Part shown: one piece after another, positions 1-4,810 of the stretch
Numbering within the stretch: position 1 is the first letter of the stretch
Layout of the letters: each line of letters starts with the position of its first letter
NCBI GenBank assembly: GCA_904501845.1
Contig: CAJGCH010000173.1
Span: 1-6,517 of the forward strand
Origin: an uncultured Bacillaceae bacterium
Lineage (GTDB): Bacteria > Bacillota > Bacilli > Bacillales > Pradoshiaceae
Direction of reading: 5' to 3'
DNA length: 6,517 bases
Translations under genes and position numbers: made by a program
The notes under the pieces: model-generated
Database searches by the model: none
The model's input: only the letters and a program-made list of their open reading frames with translations
What the model was told of the DNA's origin: nothing

Positions 1-615
1 CACTGCATTACGTGACACAATTGAGGCAGCACCGAGCTTTGTTAAGAATTCAGCTTCAGATTCTTTCCCTGTGCTTGCCTCGACAGTAAAGCCGAGCGTA
101 GCAAGGATGGAGACAGCGAAGCTTCCGACGCCCCCTGTCGCTCCAGTGACAAGCACCTTGCCGCTATCAGGGGTTAAGCCATTATCGAGAAGCCTTTGAA
201 CAGATAGGGCTGCCGTAAAGCCGGCTGTTCCAATGACCATTGCTTCCTTCAAAGTCAGCCCTTCTGGCAGAGGAACAATCCAGTCTGCTGGTATACGTGC
301 ATACTCACTATAGCCTCCATAATGAGAGACGCCAATTTCATAGCTGGTTGCGATAACCTCATCGCCTTCCTGGAAACGTGAATCATCAGAGGAAACAACT
401 ACCCCGGCCAGATCGATGCCAGGCACGAATGGATAAGAGCTGACGATGTTTCCATCAGGAATCGTTGCTAGACTATCCTTATAGTTCACGCTTGAATACT
501 TGATTCGTATTAGCACTTCTCCCTTTGGTAAATCATCAAGCGAGAGTGACTGGACATTTACGGAAAATTGCTCGTCATCTTTGTTAACAACAAGGGCATT
601 AAATTTAGTCGTCAA
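1..615 (-). CDS. yhfP: YhfP/AcuI-type MDR oxidoreductase (acrylyl-CoA reductase / quinone oxidoreductase family), N-terminal 205 residues, partial
   Basis: The frame is open from the window edge and encodes 205 residues of a protein usually about 330 long; the C-terminus lies outside. The GroES-like domain occupies roughly residues 5-115, with NYKDSLA (44-50), PGIDLAGVV (65-73) and GDEVIATSYE (84-93). The nucleotide-binding fold starts with VTGATGGVGS (156-165), the NADPH loop of the YhdH/YhfP group. Zinc-ligand cysteines are absent, as expected for this subgroup. E. coli AcuI (YhdH) reduces acrylyl-CoA to propionyl-CoA with NADPH; the substrate of the Bacillus protein is uncertain, so the function here is inferred. 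I prefer the TTG at 613-615: it gives an MTTKFNAL start like family members and has AAGGGAG eight bases upstream. An ATG at 631-633 would add six residues but has no proper ribosome site. The gene appears to have its own promoter, divergent from the hydrolase gene. The family assignment is secure and the orthology to yhfP likely. Confidence 0.9.
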   Translation of the reverse strand, partial: MTTKFNALVVNKDDEQFSVNVQSLSLDDLPKGEVLIRIKYSSVNYKDSLATIPDGNIVSSYPFVPGIDLAGVVVSSDDSRFQEGDEVIATSYEIGVSHYGGYSEYARIPADWIVPLPEGLTLKEAMVIGTAGFTAALSVQRLLDNGLTPDSGKVLVTGATGGVGSFAVSILATLGFTVEASTGKESEAEFLTKLGAASIVSRNAV

Positions 616-623
616 ATAGATTG

Positions 624-630
624 CTCCCTT
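624..630 (-). promoter_or_regulatory. Ribosome binding site that decides the yhfP start
   Basis: Read on the minus strand, AAGGGAG is followed by eight bases and then TTG (615-613). The motif lies directly after the in-frame ATG at 633-631, so that ATG would place the Shine-Dalgarno inside the coding sequence. This favours the TTG start. Confidence 0.7.
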
Positions 631-641
631 CATATGTGAAT

Positions 642-686
642 TGTATACCTAGTATATAGAAGTTACCCTATCTTCACTAGAGGTAA
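642..686 (-). promoter_or_regulatory. Candidate yhfP promoter and operator region with two dyads
   Basis: On the minus strand TATACT (656-651) and TATACA (647-642) are possible -10 boxes, but neither has a good -35 partner (the first is preceded at 17 bp by TAGTGA). A perfect short palindrome, TATAC-CTA-GTATA (644-656), covers the -10 candidates. A second dyad, TTACC-N14-GGTAA (663-686), lies just upstream. A weak promoter overlaid by dyads suggests a regulated promoter, as is common for quinone- or electrophile-responsive reductases controlled by HxlR/DUF24 or MerR-type regulators. No such regulator is visible in the window, so the assignment is inference. Confidence 0.35.
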
Positions 687-782
687 AGACAAATTCAAAA
701 AGGAAATATATTTGAGTGACTCATCTACTGGATGAATTTCCGGAACGAATTGCAGCAGCCCGATGTAAAAAAGAAAAACTAG

Positions 783-818
783 ATACTAATTTTGAGAGGT
801 ATTCTCTTCTTTTAGTAT
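783..818 (-). terminator. Imperfect AT-rich hairpin followed by a T-rich tract on the minus strand
   Basis: ATACTAA (783-789) pairs with TTAGTAT (812-818), and inside it GAGAG (794-798) pairs with CTCTT (804-808, one wobble), with a small internal loop between. On the minus strand the stem is followed after four bases by TTTTTCTTTTTT (778-767), a terminator-like layout. No minus-strand gene ends here, so it may protect yhfP from antisense or upstream transcription, be a relic, or be chance in AT-rich DNA. The stem is weak. Confidence 0.3.
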
Positions 819-1070
819 TTGCATAGGAATGAAAAATGACTATTAAAATAGTATAAACACTGTAAATAGAGTATAATTACAATTGTCAAAATATATTTAC
901 TTTTGTCGTCCCTCTTTAAATATTCTGTTCGTGTGAATCGAAAGTCATGGGTTATAGGAAGGGATTGATTACTAAAATTTACTTTAATCTATGAATAAAG
1001 AATTAAATTATCTTCAAAATTCTACATTATATTAATTTTTTTACAGACAAAAGTATCCATGAAATACAAC

Positions 1071-1114
1071 TGTAATGTTTATATAGTGGAAATGAAATTA
1101 ATGATTGATATAAT
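1071..1114 (+). promoter_or_regulatory. Candidate promoter P1 of the murein hydrolase gene (extended -10) with a possible WalR half-site
   Basis: TATAAT at 1109-1114 is preceded by TG one base upstream (1106-1107), giving an extended -10. The -35 position (1086-1091, GTGGAA) is poor, which suggests reliance on the extended -10 or an activator. TGTAAT at 1071-1076 is followed after five bases by TATAGT. This resembles the WalR direct repeat (TGTWAH-N5-TGTWAH), but the second half has two mismatches. Transcription from here would start near 1121 and give a leader of about 190 bases. In B. subtilis, cwlO has a WalR-controlled promoter and a long leader, so the layout is suggestive only. Confidence 0.45.
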
Positions 1115-1212
1115 TAGTTCCGTACTAATGATTGAAGTTATTGGGATTTATTGTCGATAATTGTCGAATCTAGGCTTTCCTGGAATAGAAGGAGAACGAG
1201 AACGAATCTAGG
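1099..1212 (+). repeat. Three pairs of short direct repeats in the hydrolase promoter-leader region
   Basis: TAATGATTGA occurs at 1099-1108 and 1126-1135 (27 bases apart). TTGTCGA occurs at 1151-1157 and 1161-1167 (10 bases apart, one helical turn). CGAATCTAGG occurs at 1165-1174 and 1203-1212 (38 bases apart). The first pair overlaps the -10 of P1 and the -35 of P2; the last pair contributes to the alternative leader hairpins. They could be protein-binding half-sites or duplication traces. Confidence 0.5.
1132..1161 (+). promoter_or_regulatory. Candidate promoter P2 of the murein hydrolase gene
   Basis: TTGAAG (1132-1137) and GATAAT (1156-1161) are separated by 18 bases. They match the sigma-A hexamers at 4 of 6 and 5 of 6 positions. 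The predicted start near 1168 would give a leader of about 140 bases. It is an alternative or addition to P1 at 1106-1114; sequence alone does not choose between them. Confidence 0.4.
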
Positions 1213-1246
1213 TCTATGAGTCTATTTCATACATAGAAGAGATTTT

Positions 1247-1285
1247 ATGTTAGATAGAGAGAGAGAGAAAAGGGCTGCAGGATAG
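1247..1285 (+). CDS. Possible 12-codon upstream ORF spanning the GA repeat
   Basis: ATG at 1247 opens a 12-codon frame (MLDREREKRAAG) that stops with TAG at 1283-1285, ten bases before the GAAAGGGG ribosome site of the hydrolase gene. The only upstream purine tract is AGAAGAG, five bases before the ATG, a weak ribosome site. The frame is built largely by the GA dinucleotide tract, which argues that it may be accidental. If translated it would act as a leader peptide through ribosome occupancy; no function is known. Confidence 0.15.
   Translation: MLDREREKRAAG
1256..1268 (+). repeat. GA dinucleotide tract in the hydrolase leader
   Basis: Six consecutive GA units lie about 45 bases before the TTG start of the hydrolase gene. 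The tract is short but exact, and is the only dinucleotide run I noticed in the window. Such tracts can vary in length by slippage, but six units is near the lower limit for that. Confidence 0.6.
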
Positions 1286-1310
1286 CTCTAAACTGAAAGG
1301 GGATCATCAA

Positions 1311-2672
1311 TTGAAGAAGTCATTTATTGCATTGAATATGGCCGTTGCCGTGGGAGCTGGTTCATTGTTTTCGGCGGGATACGCGTCTGCTGAATCCATC
1401 TCTGAATTGAGAAAGAAAGAAAGTCAAATTGAAGAGAACCGTTCAAAGGTCCATTCTAATATCAAGGATACGGAGAAGTCTATTGATAAAGTGAAGGGTG
1501 AACAAGCAGACTTGGCTTCCCAGCTGCAGAAGCTTGAAAAAGAAATGAAAGAAACAGAGGATAAGATTAACGAGTTAAACGCCAAGATTATTAAGACAAA
1601 AGAACAAATCAAAGAATTGAAGAAAGAGATTGAAGTGCTTGAAGATAAGATTGAAAAGCGCAATGAACTATTAAAGGATCGTGCCCGCTCTTATCAAGCA
1701 ACAGGCGGGAATATGAATTACCTCGAGGTCTTGCTAGGTGCAAGTGACTTCGGCGAATTTGTTGAGCGGTTAAGTGCTGTATCCACGATTATGGATGCAG
1801 ACCAAGATTTAATCACTGAACAAGAGCGTGACAAGAAAGAACTCGAAGATAAAAAGAAATCTGTTGAGCAGAAGCTCGGTAATCTAGAATCCATGATGGC
1901 TGAAGTAAAAGAAATGAAAGCCAAGCAAGAACAGCAGAAAGAAGAGAAAAAGCAGCTCATGAAGAAATTGAAACAAGAACAGAAGCATCTTGAAAATGAA
2001 AAGATTGGCATGGAAGAAGAAGCTGACATCCTAGCCGGCCAAGAGGCTGCCATTAAGAAGGCAATCGAGCAAGAGCAAACACGTCAAGCAGAAATCGCCA
2101 GACAGAAGGAAGCTGAGCAGAAGCGCCAAGCTGAGCTGGCTAAACAGCAAGCAGCAAAAGAGAAGAAGCAAGCTGTTTCCAGTCCTGCTGCAAGTAAAAG
2201 CTCTAGTTCATCCAATTCATCGGGTTCATCCAGCACAAGTTCCAGTGAATCGGCAGCCCCTGCTCCATCCAGCAGCGGTTCAGGGATCTTCATGAAACCT
2301 TCAGCCGGTTATTATTCCTCTGGGTATGGCGGGAGATGGGGGACAAACCATAATGGCATTGATATTGCTGCCTCAGGAAAAGTGCCTATTGTCGCAGCAG
2401 CTGATGGTGTTGTTTCAAGATCATATTTCTCATCTTCATATGGAAATGCAATTTTCATTACTCATTACATCAATGGCAAGCAGTATACGACAGTGTATGC
2501 TCACATGAGCTCGCGCATGGCAAGTAACGGACAAACCGTCAAAAAAGGGCAGCAAATTGGATTAATGGGGAATACAGGACGTTCATTTGGTCAGCATTTA
2601 CATTTTGAAATTCATGAAGGACCTTGGAATATCAGTAAATCGAATGCCGTTAATCCGCGTAAATATTTCTAA
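1311..2672 (+). CDS. Secreted CwlO-like coiled-coil murein hydrolase with M23 (LytM-type) metallopeptidase domain
   Basis: This predicted secreted peptidoglycan endopeptidase has 453 residues. TTG at 1311 is the start, with GAAAGGGG eight bases upstream. Residues 1-27 are a signal peptide ending ASA|E. Residues 28 to about 287 form a long Lys/Glu/Gln-rich coiled coil. Within it, RARSYQATGGNMNYLEVLLG and the following SDFGEF...AVSTIMDAD correspond to the conserved hinge of the CwlO/PcsB coiled-coil family, which FtsEX activates in relatives. A Ser/Ala/Pro-rich linker (about 289-325) leads to an M23 domain. By analogy with LytM, zinc ligands are H347 and D351 (HxxxD) and H431 (HxH), and catalytic histidines are H398 and H429; all are present, so it should be active rather than an EnvC-like activator. 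B. subtilis CwlO has an NlpC/P60 domain instead. No ftsEX lies beside it. It has its own terminator, and probably a long regulated leader. Cleavage specificity cannot be read from sequence. Confidence 0.93.
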   Translation: MKKSFIALNMAVAVGAGSLFSAGYASAESISELRKKESQIEENRSKVHSNIKDTEKSIDKVKGEQADLASQLQKLEKEMKETEDKINELNAKIIKTKEQIKELKKEIEVLEDKIEKRNELLKDRARSYQATGGNMNYLEVLLGASDFGEFVERLSAVSTIMDADQDLITEQERDKKELEDKKKSVEQKLGNLESMMAEVKEMKAKQEQQKEEKKQLMKKLKQEQKHLENEKIGMEEEADILAGQEAAIKKAIEQEQTRQAEIARQKEAEQKRQAELAKQQAAKEKKQAVSSPAASKSSSSSNSSGSSSTSSSESAAPAPSSSGSGIFMKPSAGYYSSGYGGRWGTNHNGIDIAASGKVPIVAAADGVVSRSYFSSSYGNAIFITHYINGKQYTTVYAHMSSRMASNGQTVKKGQQIGLMGNTGRSFGQHLHFEIHEGPWNISKSNAVNPRKYF

Positions 2673-2679
2673 TCAAAAG

Positions 2680-2707
2680 AAAGGGACCTGTAGAAGGTCC
2701 CTTTTTT
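2680..2707 (+). terminator. Rho-independent terminator of the murein hydrolase gene
   Basis: AAAGGGACC (2680-2688) pairs perfectly with GGTCCCTTT (2696-2704) around a seven-base loop, and the stem runs into six T residues (2702-2707). It begins seven bases after the stop codon, so the hydrolase gene is transcribed alone. Confidence 0.93.
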
Positions 2708-2741
2708 AATGTAAGAATATTGAATCTCGCAAAAAATATTG

Positions 2742-2770
2742 TTTACCTAATTATCCCATTAAGGTATAAT
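2742..2770 (+). promoter_or_regulatory. Sigma-A promoter of the DUF485-symporter operon
   Basis: TTTACC (2742-2747) and a consensus TATAAT (2765-2770) are separated by exactly 17 bases. The start would fall near 2777, leaving a leader of about 70 bases that contains the cre box at 2806-2820. Confidence 0.8.
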
Positions 2771-2805
2771 TTGTTTGTGCCAAATAGTTATAATATTCGG
2801 TAAAA

Positions 2806-2820
2806 TTGAAAGCGCTTACC
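2806..2820 (+). promoter_or_regulatory. CcpA-binding cre box
   Basis: TTGAAAGCGCTTACC matches the Bacillus cre consensus WTGAAARCGYTTWCW at 14 of 15 positions; only the last base departs. It lies about 30 bases downstream of the predicted transcription start, where CcpA normally represses by blocking initiation or elongation. It implies catabolite repression of the symporter operon. Confidence 0.85.
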
Positions 2821-2847
2821 CTTGGTAGCGGGAGAGGAGACGGATAA

Positions 2848-3192
2848 ATGGGAGAAAAGAAGCCGACTTATAAGGAGGATAGCGGCCGAACGAATTATAC
2901 GGCCATTGTACAGTCACCTGATTTCCAAAAGCTTCTGGACGTTAAGAAACGATTCATTATTCCTTTAACCTTGTTTTTCTTAATTTTTTACTTCGCTTTG
3001 CCACTCATGACATCTTATTCAACTGTCCTTAATCATTCGTTTTATGGAAGCATAACCTGGGCATGGGTGTTTGCCTTCGCTCAATTTATCATGACATGGG
3101 CATTATGCATGATTTACTCCAAAAAGGCCGTACAATTTGACCTCCTGACAGAAAGAATTCTCCAAATGAGAAAAGGGGGTACCTCTAAATGA
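2848..3192 (+). CDS. ywcB: DUF485 small membrane protein (YwcB/YjcH-like)
   Basis: This is a 114-residue inner-membrane protein of the DUF485 family (YwcB in B. subtilis, YjcH in E. coli), usually about 100 residues long. A soluble N-terminus of about 35 residues contains SPDFQKLLDVKKRF, the typical lead into the first helix. Two hydrophobic segments follow, about 36-57 (with FFLIFYFALP) and about 69-90 (ITWAWVFAFAQF...WALCMIY), then a charged C-terminal tail. The ATG has GGAGAGGAG eight bases upstream. Its stop overlaps the start of the symporter gene by ATGA, so the two are translationally coupled. Genes of this family accompany ActP-type symporters, and the protein is thought to assist or partner the transporter, though its molecular role is unproven. 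Expression should follow the sigma-A promoter at 2742 and the cre box at 2806. Confidence 0.9.
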   Translation: MGEKKPTYKEDSGRTNYTAIVQSPDFQKLLDVKKRFIIPLTLFFLIFYFALPLMTSYSTVLNHSFYGSITWAWVFAFAQFIMTWALCMIYSKKAVQFDLLTERILQMRKGGTSK

Positions 3193-4730
3193 ATGTGGCA
3201 GCGTTTTCAATGTTCCTGGGAATTGTGTTCGTGACATTATTGATAACGTATTGGGCATCTAAACGGACAAGCAATGCTAGTGAGTTTTATACCGCGGGCA
3301 GTGGTCTGACCGGTTGGCAAAATGGTCTGGCCATCGCGGGTGATTATATGTCTGCTGCATCCTTTCTTGGAATAGCTGGTTCCATTGCGCTTGCCGGATT
3401 TGACGGGTTCTTTTACAGCATCGGTTTTTTGGTCGCGTATCTGGTGGTCTTATACTTAGTAGCGGAACCTCTTCGCAATCTTGGTAAATATACGCTGGCT
3501 GATATGCTTGCAGCACGTTTTGATACAAAAAAGATAAGGGGATTTGCAGCCTTTAACACGCTGGCTATCTCCATCTTTTATATGATCGCCCAATTGGTTG
3601 GGGCAGGAGCACTCATAAAATTATTATTGGGGATTGAATATACGACATCGGTCTTAATTGTCGGGACATTGATGACCATATATGTCATCTTTGGAGGGAT
3701 GCATGCGACAAGCTGGGTCCAAATCGTTAAGGCGCTTCTTTTGATGGCGGGGACATTCATCATTTCTGTCATCGTCTTAGGAAAATTCAATTTTAGCATC
3801 CCTTATATGTTTGAATACATGAGCACAGCCACTCCGCTGAAGGAAACCTTCTTGAATCCTGGGGTTAAATATACGGAAGGGCTTGATACATTGTCGCTCA
3901 CAATGGGTCTTGTTTTAGGGACAGCAGGTTTGCCGCATATTTTAGTCCGGTTCTTTACAGTGAAGGACGCTAAGGCAGCAAGGAGCTCAGTCGTTGTCGC
4001 AACATGGATTATCGGTGCCTTTTATGTAATGACGATCTTCCTGGGATTCGGTGCAGCAGCATTTGTTGGTACGACAGACATCGTCGCCGCTAATGCAGCA
4101 GGGAATATGGCGGCGCCGCTACTGGCACAGGCGCTTGGCGGTAACATGCTTTTTGCCTTTGTTTCAGCCGTTGCCTTCGCGACCATACTCGCTGTCGTAG
4201 CCGGATTGGTTCTTACAGGCGCATCTGCATTTGCTCATGATTTTTATAATGAGATTCTCCGTAAAGGCAAGGCAGACGAAAAAGAACAAGTCAAAATGGC
4301 TCGGTATGCATCCGTTGGTGTATCAGTCATTTCCATCCTGTTGGCTCTAGTAGCGCAAAATTTGAATGTTGCCTTTCTTGTTTCGCTCGCTTTTGCGGTT
4401 GCGGCTAGCGCAAATTTGCCAGTCATTCTCTATACAATTTACTGGAAGAAATTCAATACGAACGGCGCTATCTGGGCGATGGTCATTGGGCTCATATCCT
4501 CAGTCGGTTTGGTACTGATCAGCCCTAATGTTTTCAGTCCGGATGGCTCGGCAATCCTGACCGGCGAAGCGCTCTTCCCGCTGACGACTCCGGGGCTAGT
4601 GTCCATTCCGTTAGGCTTTATTGCCGGCTATTTAGGGACAATCCTGTCACGTCAGAAGGTGGATGAGGCGAAGTTTGATGAAATATTAGTTAAATCAAAT
4701 ACAGGCATGGATACCATTCATCGCATGTAA
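3189..4730 (+). CDS. ywcA: ActP/YwcA-type sodium:solute symporter (probable acetate or monocarboxylate uptake)
   Basis: The 513-residue polytopic protein belongs to the solute:sodium symporter (SSS) family and has about 13 hydrophobic helices. ActP-group landmarks are FYTAGSGLTGWQNGLAIAGD followed by YMSAASFLG (33-61), the SSS signature GGMHATSWVQ (169-178), and GLPHILVRFFTVKDAKAARS (247-266). E. coli ActP (549 residues) takes up acetate and related short carboxylates with a cation. The Bacillus homologue YwcA is less well characterised, so the substrate is inferred. The ATG overlaps the stop of the DUF485 gene, with a GGGGG ribosome site nine bases upstream. An upstream DUF485 partner and a cre box fit a carbon-scavenging role after preferred sugars are used. 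It ends shortly before a strong terminator. No frameshift or missing segment is seen. Confidence 0.93.
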   Translation: MNVAAFSMFLGIVFVTLLITYWASKRTSNASEFYTAGSGLTGWQNGLAIAGDYMSAASFLGIAGSIALAGFDGFFYSIGFLVAYLVVLYLVAEPLRNLGKYTLADMLAARFDTKKIRGFAAFNTLAISIFYMIAQLVGAGALIKLLLGIEYTTSVLIVGTLMTIYVIFGGMHATSWVQIVKALLLMAGTFIISVIVLGKFNFSIPYMFEYMSTATPLKETFLNPGVKYTEGLDTLSLTMGLVLGTAGLPHILVRFFTVKDAKAARSSVVVATWIIGAFYVMTIFLGFGAAAFVGTTDIVAANAAGNMAAPLLAQALGGNMLFAFVSAVAFATILAVVAGLVLTGASAFAHDFYNEILRKGKADEKEQVKMARYASVGVSVISILLALVAQNLNVAFLVSLAFAVAASANLPVILYTIYWKKFNTNGAIWAMVIGLISSVGLVLISPNVFSPDGSAILTGEALFPLTTPGLVSIPLGFIAGYLGTILSRQKVDEAKFDEILVKSNTGMDTIHRM

Positions 4731-4745
4731 GAAGAAAACCGGCAA

Positions 4746-4780
4746 AAAGGGAGGAGAACCCATAAAGTTCTCCTCCTTTT
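4746..4780. terminator. Bidirectional terminator between convergent genes
   Basis: GGAGGAGAAC (4750-4759) pairs with GTTCTCCTCC (4767-4776), extended by AAAG/TTTT with one wobble, around a seven-base loop. On the plus strand TTTT follows; on the minus strand the stem continues into CCCTTTTTGCC. It lies 15 bases after the symporter stop and about 30 bases beyond the minus-strand reductase stop, so it can serve both. Confidence 0.88.
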
Positions 4781-4810
4781 GCTGCGTGTATATGATTTCC
4801 CAAGAAATAG

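Larger units (their letters stand above)
1165..1289 (+). promoter_or_regulatory. Structured 5' leader of the murein hydrolase mRNA
   Basis: Three hairpins can be drawn. Hairpin 1 (1169-1184) pairs TCTAGG with CCTGGA around a CTTT loop. Hairpin 2 (1205-1244) pairs AATCT with AGATT and TCTATG with CATAGA across a small internal loop. Hairpin 3 (1271-1289) pairs AGGGCT with AGCTCT around a seven-base loop containing AGGA, seven bases before the Shine-Dalgarno. CCTGGA (1179-1184) could instead pair with the second TCTAGG (1207-1212), which would break the base of hairpin 2. A Shine-Dalgarno-like AAGGAG (1189-1194) has no start codon after it. I do not recognise a known riboswitch class; in particular I see no ydaO (c-di-AMP) core. 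Confidence 0.35.
616..1310. other. Long AT-rich intergenic region, no convincing protein gene
   Basis: About 695 bases separate the divergent yhfP and murein hydrolase genes. Both strands are broken by frequent stops, and no frame has a plausible start with a ribosome site and protein-like content beyond a few dozen codons. The left part (616-690) holds the yhfP ribosome site and promoter region. The middle (about 700-1060) is AT-rich with one imperfect hairpin at 783-818 and nothing else I can name. The right part (about 1070-1310) holds candidate promoters and a structured leader for the hydrolase gene. The stretch 725-765 is noticeably richer in G+C than its surroundings and could be a remnant of a lost gene, but it has no recognisable product. 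Confidence 0.6.

Noticed and set aside
716..782. Short plus-strand frame giving MNFRNELQQPDVKKKN
   Set aside because: Only 16 codons with no ribosome site and no recognisable family; a gene relic is possible but cannot be supported.
692..787. Minus-strand frame of roughly 40 codons overlapping the region upstream of yhfP (reads like FYIGLLQFVPEIHPV...)
   Set aside because: There is no start codon with a ribosome site, stops lie close on both sides, and it overlaps the yhfP promoter region. It is most likely chance.
1271..1302. CsrA site formed by AGGA in the hairpin loop plus the GGGGA of the Shine-Dalgarno
   Set aside because: The loop matches only the RGGAU part of the CsrA consensus, and CsrA targets in Bacillus are few; too weak to call.
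1121..1310. ydaO (c-di-AMP) riboswitch upstream of the cell-wall hydrolase
   Set aside because: This class often precedes wall hydrolase genes, but its conserved core and pseudoknot segments are not visible here.
1424..2293. Minus-strand Ser-rich and Glu/Leu-rich frames opposite the murein hydrolase gene
   Set aside because: They are mirror frames produced by the Lys/Glu-rich coiled coil and Ser-rich linker codons, with no independent ribosome sites.
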